A stretch of 64,000 nucleotides of DNA, taken from contig DATGQE010000003.1 in NCBI GenBank assembly GCA_035304345.1, positions 62,001 to 126,000 on the forward strand, in the 5' to 3' direction. The notes beneath the pieces are model-generated. The model saw only the letters and a program-made list of their open reading frames with translations. It made no database searches and had not been told where the DNA came from. Each line of letters opens with the position of its first letter. The stretch's first letter is position 1. Shown one piece after another: positions 35,301 to 43,237 of this stretch. This DNA is from IDS-8 sp035304345 (lineage in GTDB: Bacteria > Pseudomonadota > Gammaproteobacteria > Steroidobacterales > Woeseiaceae). The translations under genes were made by a program, and so were the position numbers.

Positions 35301-36817
35301 TCGAGGACCTGGCGCAGCTCATCTTCGACCTGAAGCAGGTGAACCCCGACGCGCTCGTGTCGGTGAAGCTGGTCGCCGAGCCGGGGGTCGGCACGATCGC
35401 GGCGGGGGTCGTGAAGGCCTACGCGGACCTGATCACGATCTCGGGCTACGACGGCGGCACCGGCGCGAGCCCGCTGTCCTCGATCAAGTACGCCGGCAGC
35501 CCGTGGGAGCTCGGGCTCTCGGAAGTGCACCAGGTGCTGCGCGCCAACAACCTGCGCCACAAGGTGCGCCTGCAGACCGACGGCGGGCTGAAGACCGGGC
35601 TGGACGTGATCAAGGCCGCGCTGCTCGGCGCCGAGAGCTTCGGCTTCGGCACCGCGCCGATGGTGGCGCTCGGCTGCAAGTACCTGCGCATCTGCCACCT
35701 GAACAACTGCGCGACGGGGATCGCGACCCAGAACAACGTGCTGCGCAGCGAGCATTTCACGGGCCTGCCCGAGATGGTGATGAACTTCTTCCGCTTCGTG
35801 GCGGAGGAGGTGCGGCTCGTCATGGCGCAGCTCGGCGTGCGCAGCCTCGCCGACCTCGTCGGCCGCGTGGACCTGATCGAGCTCAGGGAGGGCGAGACGC
35901 CGCGCCAGCGCCGCCTCGACCTTTCCCGCATCGTGTCGACGGCGGGACTGGCCTCGGATGCGCCGCAGCTCTGCATCGCCGAGCGCAACCGCCCGTTCGA
36001 CAAGGGCGAGCTCGCGGAGAGGATGGTGGCAGAGATCGTACCGGCGATCGAAGCGGGCACCGGCGGCACTTTCCGGTACGAGATCAAGAACTTCAACCGC
36101 TCGATCGGCGCGCGCCTCTCGGGCGAGATCGCGCGCCGCTATGGCGCGAAAGGCGCGGCGCACGCGCCGGTCGACATCCGGCTCAGCGGCACCGCCGGGC
36201 AGAGCTTCGGTGCCTGGAACGTCGCCGGCGTGAACCTCACGCTGACGGGCGATGCCAACGACTACGTCGGCAAGGGCATGAGCGGCGGGCGCATCGTGAT
36301 CCGGCCGCCGGAAGGCTCCGCGTTCCGGGCGCGGGACACCGTGATCGTCGGCAACACCTGCCTGTACGGCGCGACGGGGGGGCAGTTCTTCGCCGCGGGC
36401 ACGGCGGGCGAGCGCTTCGCGGTGCGCAACTCCGGCGCGATCGCGGTCGTCGAAGGCGCCGGGGATCACTGCTGCGAGTACATGACCGACGGCATGGTCG
36501 TGGTGCTCGGCCGCGTCGGCATCAACTTCGGCGCGGGCTTCACCGGCGGCTTCGCCTACGTGCTCGACGAGGATCGCGACTTCGTCGACCGCTACAACCA
36601 CGAGCTCATCGACATCCACCGGGTGACGCCGGAAAGCATGGAGGCGTACCTGCACCACCTGCGCTCGATGATCCAGCTCCACGTCGAGCTCACGGGCAGC
36701 GAATGGGGCGCCGAGATCCTCGACGACTTCCGCACCTGGCTGCCGAAGTTCTGGCTGGTGAAGCCGAAGGCGGCGGAGCTCGGCTCCCTCATCCAGTCCC
36801 TGCGGCAGGCGGCCTGA
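32363..36817 (+). CDS. gltB: Glutamate synthase (NADPH) large subunit
   Basis: GltB converts glutamine plus 2-oxoglutarate to two glutamates. The 1484-residue protein has the full architecture. The N-terminal glutaminase domain begins at the nucleophile Cys16 (ERDSCGFGLIA), so the first 15 residues should be removed on maturation. The central domain follows, then the FMN-binding synthase domain (GGRSNSGEGGEDPAR ... ISGYDGGTGASPLSS) with the 3Fe-4S ligands in CKYLRICHLNNC. A C-terminal GXGXG beta-helix begins near residue 1230. gltD follows 4 bp later. With glutamine synthetase it forms the ammonia-assimilation cycle. Confidence 0.98.
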   Translation: MKTRGLYDPAFERDSCGFGLIASLDDNPSHRVVETAIGALARLTHRGAVAADGKTGDGCGILMKAPTRFLRTVAGECGITTAERFAAGTVFLSQDEAVAAQARGIIDRALIDEELEVAGWREVPIDPSVCGDEALATLPRIEQVFVNAPLGMQRAHFNRRLFLARRRAEKRLERVDPHAYVASLSAATISYKGMVMPEALPRFYPDLTDPRLETSVCLFHQRFSTNTLPQWRLAQPFRFLAHNGEINTIQGNRNWAIARADNFRSDYLHDISGLEPIISLSGSDSESLDNMLEVLRAGGMDVLQAMRILIPPAWQNVDALDPDVRAFYEFWDCHIEPWDGPAGIVLTDGHYAACCLDRNGLRPARYVITKDRHITIASEIGVYDYDPGEVVEKGRLGPGEMLAVDLRNGRLLRTDDIHEELKGRAPYKRWLKQGLRYLDSELVDRHMAAEPMDPETLARYQKMFNLSREELSEVVAVLAKAEQEAVGSMGDDTPLPVLSRQVRSLFDYFRQQFAQVTNPPIDPLRERIVMSLQTTIGREGNLFDIGPEHAEQVVINSPILSQRKLRQLVGPGPCMFAERYAFIDLNAPDTQPLPEALDRICAEAEAAARAGMLVIMLSDRYLKPGMLPVHALLATGAVHHHLVRTRLRCSVNIIVETGVARDPHHFACLIGYGATAVYPYLAYQSLHALAQRGNVDRHRQLGRSYRRGIRKGLFKIMSKMGISSVSSYRGAQLFEIVGLHDEVVEKCFRGTVSRIQGATFEDLLEDQRELARSAWEPRLPLTQGGLLKYMHGGEYHCFNPDVIATLQAAVRSGDFDRYLEYARLVNERPVATLRDLFGIKPAGPPVPLEEVEPPEAIFPRFDSAGMSLGALSPEAHEALAIAMNRLGGRSNSGEGGEDPARNGTERRSKIRQVASGRFGVTADYLVNAEVLQIKIAQGAKPGEGGQLPGHKVNEMIARLRYAKPGVGLISPPPHHDIYSIEDLAQLIFDLKQVNPDALVSVKLVAEPGVGTIAAGVVKAYADLITISGYDGGTGASPLSSIKYAGSPWELGLSEVHQVLRANNLRHKVRLQTDGGLKTGLDVIKAALLGAESFGFGTAPMVALGCKYLRICHLNNCATGIATQNNVLRSEHFTGLPEMVMNFFRFVAEEVRLVMAQLGVRSLADLVGRVDLIELREGETPRQRRLDLSRIVSTAGLASDAPQLCIAERNRPFDKGELAERMVAEIVPAIEAGTGGTFRYEIKNFNRSIGARLSGEIARRYGAKGAAHAPVDIRLSGTAGQSFGAWNVAGVNLTLTGDANDYVGKGMSGGRIVIRPPEGSAFRARDTVIVGNTCLYGATGGQFFAAGTAGERFAVRNSGAIAVVEGAGDHCCEYMTDGMVVVLGRVGINFGAGFTGGFAYVLDEDRDFVDRYNHELIDIHRVTPESMEAYLHHLRSMIQLHVELTGSEWGAEILDDFRTWLPKFWLVKPKAAELGSLIQSLRQAA

Positions 36818-36821
36818 CGCC

Positions 36822-38231
36822 GTGTCGAAGCATCCGCTCCAGTACCTCGAGGTGCCGCGCCGCGATCCGGCCAAGGACCCGGTCGAGGTGCGCACCCGGC
36901 ATTACCGCGAGATCTACGGCCACTACGATGCCGCGGACGCGGCGAGCCAAGCGGGACGCTGCATCGCCTGCGGCAATCCCTACTGCGAGTGGAAGTGCCC
37001 GGTGCACAACTACATTCCCGACTGGCTGAAGCTGATCGAGGAAGGCAAGCTGTTCGAGGCGGCCGAGCTGTCGCACCAGACGAACTCCCTGCCGGAGATC
37101 TGCGGGCGCATCTGTCCGCAGGACCGGCTGTGCGAGGGCGCGTGCACGCTGAACGACGGCTTCGGCGCGGTCTCGATCGGCGCCATCGAGAAGTACATCA
37201 CCGACGAGGCGCTGAAGCAGGGCTGGCGCCCCGACATGACCCACGTGCTGGATACCGGCAGGCGAGTCGGCATCGTCGGCGCGGGGCCGGCCGGGCTGGC
37301 CGCCGCGGACGTGCTGGCGCGCCTCGGCATCCGCTCCGTGGTGTACGACGCGTACTCCGAGATCGGCGGCCTGCTCACGTTCGGCATCCCTCCGTTCAAG
37401 CTCGAGAAGCAGGTGGTCAGGAAGCGCCGCGAGATCATGGAGGGCATGGGGATCCGCTTCGTGCTCGATACGCGTATCGGCGAGGACCTGCCGTTCGAGC
37501 GCCTGCTCGAGGAATATGACGCCGTGTTCCTCGGCATGGGCGCGTACGAGGCGGTGCGCGGCGACTTCCCCGGGCTCGATCTGCCAGGCGTTTACGAGGC
37601 GCTGCCCTACCTGGTCTCCAACGTGTACCGCGAGCTCGGCATGGACGGCGAGGAGCGGCCCTGGATCGATCTCGCCGGCAAGCATGTCGTGGTGCTCGGC
37701 GGCGGCGACACCGGCATGGACTGCAACCGCACCGCGATCCGGCAGGGCGCGGCGAGCGTCACCTGCGCGTACCGGCGCGACGCCGAGAACATGCCCGGCT
37801 CGCGCCGCGAGTTCGAGAACAGCCGCGAGGAAGGCGTCCGCTTCCTGTTCAACCGCCAGCCGGTGGCGATCACGGGCCGCGACCGCGTGGAAGGCGTGGT
37901 GGTGATGGAAACGCGTCTCGGTGCCCCCGACGCGAGCGGGCGCCGCCGGCCGGAGCCCGTGCCCGGCACCGAGGAGGTGCTGCCCGCCGACGCCGTGCTG
38001 GTGGCGTTCGGCTTCCGCCCGAATCCGCCGGCGTGGTTCGGCGACTTCGGCATCGAGCTTCTGCCGAGCCGCCGCGTGCGGGTCGCGACGCACGGGCCGT
38101 ACCCGTTCCAGACCACGCATCCCAAGGTCTTCGCCGGCGGCGACATGGTGCGCGGCGCCGATCTCGTCGTCACCGCCGTGTTCGAGGGTCGCGAGGCCGC
38201 GAAGAGCATCGCCGCGTATCTCGGCGTGTAG
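36822..38231 (+). CDS. gltD: Glutamate synthase small subunit
   Basis: GltD passes electrons from NADPH via FAD and two 4Fe-4S clusters to GltB. The 469-residue protein has N-terminal cluster ligands in CIACGNPYCEWKCPVHN and CGRICPQDRLCEGAC, an FAD-binding GIVGAGPAGLAAADVLARLG, and an NADPH-binding HVVVLGGGDTGMDCNRTA. The start codon is GTG. The TAG stop lies in a palindrome shared with the convergent pdsS stop codon. Confidence 0.97.
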   Translation: MSKHPLQYLEVPRRDPAKDPVEVRTRHYREIYGHYDAADAASQAGRCIACGNPYCEWKCPVHNYIPDWLKLIEEGKLFEAAELSHQTNSLPEICGRICPQDRLCEGACTLNDGFGAVSIGAIEKYITDEALKQGWRPDMTHVLDTGRRVGIVGAGPAGLAAADVLARLGIRSVVYDAYSEIGGLLTFGIPPFKLEKQVVRKRREIMEGMGIRFVLDTRIGEDLPFERLLEEYDAVFLGMGAYEAVRGDFPGLDLPGVYEALPYLVSNVYRELGMDGEERPWIDLAGKHVVVLGGGDTGMDCNRTAIRQGAASVTCAYRRDAENMPGSRREFENSREEGVRFLFNRQPVAITGRDRVEGVVVMETRLGAPDASGRRRPEPVPGTEEVLPADAVLVAFGFRPNPPAWFGDFGIELLPSRRVRVATHGPYPFQTTHPKVFAGGDMVRGADLVVTAVFEGREAAKSIAAYLGV

Positions 38232-38240
38232 GAGCTCCTA
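38229..38240. repeat. Palindrome containing both stop codons of gltD and pdsS
   Basis: TAGGAGCTCCTA is a perfect 12-bp palindrome whose two ends are the TAG stop codons of gltD (plus) and pdsS (minus). It resembles a minimal form of the GTAGGAGC arm of the REP-like elements listed elsewhere. Confidence 0.6.
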
Positions 38241-40268
38241 GGCGGGCAGGCGGATCTCGAAGCTCACGCCGCCGTCCACGTTGGACCCCCGTATCGAGCC
38301 GCCGTGACCGACCGCGATCAGGCGGGCGATGAAGAGGCCGAGCCCGAGATGCCGGCCGTCGCCCTCGGGACGCACCGACACCATGGAATCGAAGAGCTGC
38401 TCGCGCATGCGCTCGGGCAGCGGCGGTCCCGGGTTGGTCACGGTCACCAAGTAGTCGGAGTCGCGGCGTACGAGCGCGATGCGGATCTCGTCACCCTCGG
38501 CGCTGAAGCCGACGGCGTTGTCCACGAGCTTGTCGAGCATCTGCACGATGAGCTCGGGTGAGCCGTGGAACGGCGCTTCGCCGGCTGCGCAGTCGAAGCG
38601 GAAGCGCCGGGCGGGCCACGCACCCGCGTAGGCGTCGACGGCCGACGCGAGCACCCGCGCCAGGTCGAAGGTCTCGAGCTCGGCGTGCTCGATCAGCTCC
38701 TCGACCCGGCTCGCCTCGCTCATCGCCGCGAGAATCTTCTGCAGGCGCAATGCGCCTTCCTTCGCGCGCGCCGTGTACACCGCCGCGTCCCCGGTCAGCC
38801 GCTCGTGCTCCAGGTTCTCGAGCGACGAGGTGACGATCGTGAGCGGCGTCCGCATCTCGTGCGACAGCTTGGAGGCAAGCGAGCGCAGGTAGGCGTTGTA
38901 CTCGCCGAGCTGCCGCAGCACGCGGGAGAAGCTCCGCGAGAGATCGCCGACCTCGTCGCGGGCGCCGCTGCTCGGCAGCTCGGTGCGCACTGCCTCGCGG
39001 TCCAGCGCGTGCAGCGCGGCATGGCTCAGGGCGCGGATGCGCAGCGACAGCCAGCTCGCGTAACCGAGCAGGCCCGCCGCCACCACGAGGGAGGCCACCA
39101 GAGTGAAGTTCATCAGCCGCCCGAGCGCGCGGTGCGTGAGGCTCAGGATCGCGTCGGTGCCCTGCTGCAGCACGACGGCGCCGCTCTGCACCGTGCCGGC
39201 CCAGACCGGCTGCGCGACGACGGCGACCGCGCGGCCGGTGCCCGGTGCGAGGAACCAGCCGCTTGCCGCCCGGCCCTCCAGCGCCTGCGCGACGAAATCC
39301 TGCTGCTCGCGCCCGCCGGGGTCGGGCTCTTCGAGCGCCGGGGCGTCGCCCGTGTCGAGCAGCAGGTCGTAGATCCGCCGGGTCCAGCCGGAGACTTCGG
39401 CGTTCGCACCGGGGCTCGCGGGCGGCGACAGGCTGCCGCCTGCCGCGAGGCGCCAGCCGGCCGCGTCGGTGACGAGCAGCCTGAGCCCGGGCTGGAGATA
39501 GCCGGCGATCACGCTCTGCAGCAGCACCGAGGGAGTGACGAGTCGCGGCGGCCGCTCGCCGGGGAAGCTCGCGCCCTGCGTTCCCGGGGCGTCCGGCCGG
39601 TCGGTGTTCGTGACGACGATGCCGAGCGCGTCGCCGGCGAGCTCGCGCGGCAGCCGTGCCTCCAGGCGGTAGCCGCCCCGCCTGCCCTGCCCGCCCGGGA
39701 TGTCCTGCCAGTGGGCCGCAATACGGGTTTCGTCGGCGGACACCGCACCATCGTCGCGGCGCGCGATCAGCGAGCCCGGCGCCTCGGGCGCGAACACGTA
39801 CCGCACCGTCGCCTCCCCCGTCACGCTGACCACCTCGACGCGGTCGGCGTGCAGCGTGTCCGCCGCTCCCGGCAGCGCGTACACGACCGAATCGTCCTGG
39901 ACCGCGACGTACAGGTAGAGGTACTGGCGATGGCTGCCGAGCGCGAAGCGCGCGAACCCCTCCTCGCCGAGCGGCACGAGGGACTCGCGGGGCAGCAGCC
40001 AGTCGTCGAAGTAGCCGTCCAGGAGCGGCGCCGCTTCGAGCGCGTGCGCGTAAAGCTGGCCTTGCTGCCACGCCGCCGGCCGCCGGTCGACCAGGAATTC
40101 GCGCGGGAACTGCGCCAGTGCATCGGCGATCGCCTGCGCGGTACCGGCGAGCATGCGCTGCTGGCCTTCCCGCAGCGCGCTCTCCGTTTCCCGCACGAAC
40201 TGGATGCCGGCCCAGGGCAGCACCAGCGTGAGCAGGCTGACGAGCAGCAACTGGCGGCGGAGCGTCAT
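38238..40268 (-). CDS. pdsS: Dedicated-sortase-system sensor histidine kinase
   Basis: A 676-residue membrane kinase of the proteobacterial dedicated sortase system. It has an N-terminal membrane segment (about 5-22), a large periplasmic sensor region (25-385) with a carbohydrate-binding-like beta-rich part (LYLYVAVQDDSVVYALPGA), a second membrane segment (about 388-410) and a HAMP-like linker. The HisKA domain has His470 in KLSHEMRTPLTIV; the ATPase domain has LDKLVDNAVGFSAEGDE, TNPGPPLPE and GLGLFIARLIAVGHGG. pdsR lies 10 bp upstream in the same direction. The sortase and its target are divergent, so this kinase probably controls them. Confidence 0.9.
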   Translation of the reverse strand: MTLRRQLLLVSLLTLVLPWAGIQFVRETESALREGQQRMLAGTAQAIADALAQFPREFLVDRRPAAWQQGQLYAHALEAAPLLDGYFDDWLLPRESLVPLGEEGFARFALGSHRQYLYLYVAVQDDSVVYALPGAADTLHADRVEVVSVTGEATVRYVFAPEAPGSLIARRDDGAVSADETRIAAHWQDIPGGQGRRGGYRLEARLPRELAGDALGIVVTNTDRPDAPGTQGASFPGERPPRLVTPSVLLQSVIAGYLQPGLRLLVTDAAGWRLAAGGSLSPPASPGANAEVSGWTRRIYDLLLDTGDAPALEEPDPGGREQQDFVAQALEGRAASGWFLAPGTGRAVAVVAQPVWAGTVQSGAVVLQQGTDAILSLTHRALGRLMNFTLVASLVVAAGLLGYASWLSLRIRALSHAALHALDREAVRTELPSSGARDEVGDLSRSFSRVLRQLGEYNAYLRSLASKLSHEMRTPLTIVTSSLENLEHERLTGDAAVYTARAKEGALRLQKILAAMSEASRVEELIEHAELETFDLARVLASAVDAYAGAWPARRFRFDCAAGEAPFHGSPELIVQMLDKLVDNAVGFSAEGDEIRIALVRRDSDYLVTVTNPGPPLPERMREQLFDSMVSVRPEGDGRHLGLGLFIARLIAVGHGGSIRGSNVDGGVSFEIRLPA

Positions 40269-40278
40269 CGCCTGCGGC

Positions 40279-40971
40279 TCAGTCGCCGCGCCAGCGGTAA
40301 CCCATGCCGTAGACCGTCTCGATGGCGTCGAAGTCCGGGTCGATGGCGGTGAACTTGCGGCGGATGCGCTTCACGTGCGAAGTGATCGTGTTGTCGTCGA
40401 GCACGGCTCGCGCCGCGTCCATGAGCTGCTGCCGGTTCTTCACGTGGCCGGGGTAGCGCGCGAGCGCGTGCACGATCCAGAACTCCGTCAGCGTGAGCCC
40501 CACCGTCCGGTCCCGCCAGCGCATCACCATGCGCTCGGTGTCGATCTCGAGGTGGCCGCGGGTCAGGCGCTGTGTCCCGGAATCGGGATTGCGCAGCGCG
40601 TCCAGCCGGCGGAACAGGGCGGCGACGCGCGCCATCAGGTGCGGCAGGCTGATGTCATTGGTCAGGTAATCGTCGGCGCCGAGCCGCAGGCCCGACACGG
40701 CGTCGAATTCACTGTCGCGTGCGGTGAGGAAGATGATCGGCAGGTCGGTCGACATGGCGCGCAGCTCGCGACACAGCTCGAATCCGCCCTCGACCTCGTC
40801 CTCTAGGCTCACGTCGATCACGACGAGATCCGGCAGCCGCGCCGCGAACGCGTCGATGGCCGGACGGCGGGCCGCGTACAGCTCTACCGCGTAACCCTCC
40901 CGGCGGAACGCCGCCGCGTAGTTCTCGCGGATGGCGGCCTCGTCCTCGACGATCGCGATGCGCCTGGGCAA
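40279..40971 (-). CDS. pdsR: Dedicated-sortase-system response regulator (OmpR type)
   Basis: A 230-residue regulator: a receiver domain (E9/D10, phospho-acceptor Asp53 in LVVIDVSLEDE) and an OmpR-type winged helix (LTLTEFWIVHALARYPGHVKNRQQL ... ITSHVKRIRRKF ... VYGMGYRWRGD). The conserved receiver Lys is Asn here (DDYLTNDIS). I chose the TTG at 40971, preceded by GGGGAG at 7 bases, because the protein then starts MPRRIAIVEDE. An ATG at 41013 would add 14 residues but would run through the palindrome proposed as its operator. Confidence 0.88.
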   Translation of the reverse strand: MPRRIAIVEDEAAIRENYAAAFRREGYAVELYAARRPAIDAFAARLPDLVVIDVSLEDEVEGGFELCRELRAMSTDLPIIFLTARDSEFDAVSGLRLGADDYLTNDISLPHLMARVAALFRRLDALRNPDSGTQRLTRGHLEIDTERMVMRWRDRTVGLTLTEFWIVHALARYPGHVKNRQQLMDAARAVLDDNTITSHVKRIRRKFTAIDPDFDAIETVYGMGYRWRGD

Positions 40972-40996
40972 CTCGAATCTCCCCGGAAGGATACGC

Positions 40997-41032
40997 GCCA
41001 CAATGTGCCACATTGCGCCGCCGGTTCGCCAC
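40997..41032. promoter_or_regulatory. Candidate PdsR operator in the divergent pds promoter region
   Basis: GCCACA at 40997 and 41007 are direct repeats exactly 10 bp apart, and GCCAC recurs at 41028, 21 bp on. The first two repeats overlap a perfect 15-bp palindrome (CAATGTG-C-CACATTG, 41001-41015). OmpR-type regulators bind tandem half-sites at helical-turn spacing, so this fits autoregulation and control of the sortase-target gene. No strong -10/-35 pair is recognisable nearby. Confidence 0.45.
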
Positions 41033-41092
41033 GTCCGTGCCCCGGGGCAGCCTGCTTGCGATGTTCGAATCCCGGCAAACGGGAGGAGAACG

Positions 41093-43237
41093 ATGACGCC
41101 GACCATGAACCGCAACGCAGGCACCGCCGTGTACGCGCTGCTGCCGGTACGCAGGTTTCCCGCCGCCCGGCGCTGGCTGCAATCGGCGGCGCTGCTCGCG
41201 GTGCTGCTCGCCTGTGCTTTCTCGCCCGCGCTCGGGCAGGAAACGGTCCTCGAGATCGCCTCGCCGGAGCAGATGCAGGCCGGCAGCCTGCTCCTGAAGC
41301 GCCAGGCGGGTTGGGAGGTCGCCACCCGCCTCGACACGAGCGTGGAGATCGCGGTCAGCGGCCCGGTCGCCCGCAGCACCGTGCGCCAGACCTTCCGCAA
41401 CGGCGGCTCCGAGTGGGTGGAAGCGGTGTACGTGTTCCCGCTGCCGGAGACGGCCGCGGTCGACCGGCTGCGCATGCGCATCGGCGAGCGCCTCGTGGAA
41501 GGCGAGATCCGGGAACGGGAGCAGGCCAGGCAGGAGTACGAGGCGGCGAAGGCCGCCGGGCAGCGTGCCGGGCTCGTCGAGCAGGAACGCGCGAACCTGT
41601 TCACGACCGGGCTCGCGAACGTGGCGCCCGGTGCCACGATCGTGATCGAGCTCGAATACCAGGAGACCGCGGCATTCGAGGACGGCACGTTCCGCTTGCG
41701 GGTGCCGACCACGCTCACGCCGCGCTACGTTCCGGGCACGCCGCTGCCCGACCGCCGGGGCTCGGGCTGGTCGCCGGATACGGATCGCGTGCCCGACGCC
41801 TCGCGCATCACGCCGCCGGTGACGGTGCGCTCCGCCGCCCACCGGCTGACGCTGCACGCCGTGATCGACGCCGGCGTGCCGCTGCAGGAGGTCGCCAGCC
41901 GCTACCACCCCATCGCCGTCCGCGCCGATGCCGGCACCCGCTACGTCGTCGATCTGGCAGACGGCGACGTGCCCATGGATCACGACCTCGAGCTCACGTG
42001 GCGTCCCGAGCCGAGTGATTTCCCGCGCTCGGGCCTGTTCGTGGAGACGATCGACGGCCGTGAGCACTACCTGCTGATGGTGCTGCCGCCGACGGACGGC
42101 ACTGCCGTCACGCCCGTGCCGCGCGAGATGGTGCTCGTCATCGACACCTCCGGCTCGATGCACGGGGTGTCCATCGAGCAGGCGAAGCAAGCCCTGCTGC
42201 TCGCGCTCGGCGACCTGCGGCCCGAGGACCGGTTCAACGTCATCCAGTTCAACTCGTACGCGGAAGCGCTGTTCGACACGAGCGTCGCCGCGACGCCGGA
42301 GAACGTCGCGCGGGCCCGCGACTGGGTCGCGCGGCTCACCGCGAACGGCGGCACCGAGATGCGCGCCGCCCTCGAGCGGGCGCTTGCCGCGGCGGCGCCG
42401 GAAACGCACCTGAAGCAGGTCGTGTTCATCACCGACGGCAGCGTCGGCAACGAAGCCGGGTTGTTCTCGCTCATCGAGGAGCGGCTCGGCGCCGCGCGGC
42501 TGTTCACGGTCGGGATCGGCTCGGCGCCGAACGCCTGGTTCATGCGCAAGGCGGCGGAGGCCGGGCGCGGCAGCTTCACGTTCGTCGGCGCGCTGCACGA
42601 GGTGAACGGGAAAATGGCCCGGCTGTTCGAGAAGCTGCGCCTGCCCCAGGTGACGGACATCCGCGTGAGCTGGCCGGTGCCGGACGCGGAAGCGTACCCG
42701 GCGAACGTGCCCGACCTGTACGCGGGCGAGCCGGTGGTGGTCGCCGCGCGGCTGCCCGCGGGCGCCCGCGCCGGCGACCTGGTGCAGGTGTCGGGACGCT
42801 CCCCGGCGGGGGAATGGCGCGAAGCCCTGCCGCTCACGGCCGGCGAACGCCACGCCGGGATCGGCACGCACTGGGCCCGCGCGCGCATCGCGGCGCTGCT
42901 CGACCGGGAGCGGCGCGGCGAGGACGCACAAGCCATCCGCGCGCAGGTCGTCGAGACGGCCCTGGCGCATCACCTCGTCAGCCGCTACACGAGCCTCGTC
43001 GCCGTGGACAGGACGCCGGCGCGGCCGGACGCGGAGGCGCTCCGGCGGGAGGCCGTGCCGAACCTGCTGCCCTACGGCCAGAGTCACCAGGCGATCTTCG
43101 GTTTTCCGGCGACCGACACCGGCTGGCAGGCGCGTACCGCCTTCGGTGCGGCGCTCCTCCTGCTCACGCTGGTCTGCGAGGCGTTCCGCCGGTTCCTGCG
43201 CCTGAGGATCGCCGGTGACGGCCCGGCGTTGCCTTGA
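41093..43237 (+). CDS. VIT/VWA-domain sortase target protein (marine proteobacterial sortase target)
   Basis: A 714-residue exported surface or periplasmic protein. It has a signal peptide (to about residue 49), a VIT domain (about 70-195; RSTVRQTFRNGGSEWVEAVY), and a von Willebrand A domain whose MIDAS metal site is D351-TSGS355, with a later FITDGSVGNEAG. A beta-rich region follows, then a C-terminal sorting signal: FPATDTGW (671-678), a hydrophobic segment and a basic tail (RRFLRLR). It matches the architecture of the known dedicated sortase substrate. GGGAGGAGA is an excellent ribosome binding site before ATG 41093. It overlaps the sortase gene by 23 bp. Confidence 0.92.
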   Translation: MTPTMNRNAGTAVYALLPVRRFPAARRWLQSAALLAVLLACAFSPALGQETVLEIASPEQMQAGSLLLKRQAGWEVATRLDTSVEIAVSGPVARSTVRQTFRNGGSEWVEAVYVFPLPETAAVDRLRMRIGERLVEGEIREREQARQEYEAAKAAGQRAGLVEQERANLFTTGLANVAPGATIVIELEYQETAAFEDGTFRLRVPTTLTPRYVPGTPLPDRRGSGWSPDTDRVPDASRITPPVTVRSAAHRLTLHAVIDAGVPLQEVASRYHPIAVRADAGTRYVVDLADGDVPMDHDLELTWRPEPSDFPRSGLFVETIDGREHYLLMVLPPTDGTAVTPVPREMVLVIDTSGSMHGVSIEQAKQALLLALGDLRPEDRFNVIQFNSYAEALFDTSVAATPENVARARDWVARLTANGGTEMRAALERALAAAAPETHLKQVVFITDGSVGNEAGLFSLIEERLGAARLFTVGIGSAPNAWFMRKAAEAGRGSFTFVGALHEVNGKMARLFEKLRLPQVTDIRVSWPVPDAEAYPANVPDLYAGEPVVVAARLPAGARAGDLVQVSGRSPAGEWREALPLTAGERHAGIGTHWARARIAALLDRERRGEDAQAIRAQVVETALAHHLVSRYTSLVAVDRTPARPDAEALRREAVPNLLPYGQSHQAIFGFPATDTGWQARTAFGAALLLLTLVCEAFRRFLRLRIAGDGPALP

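Noticed and set aside
32294..36895. A 1533-codon open frame on the minus strand opposite gltB
   Set aside because: Its translation is Arg/Leu/Val/Asp-rich shadow sequence with no domain; gltB on the plus strand has complete catalytic and iron-sulfur motifs. Long antisense frames are expected at this GC content.
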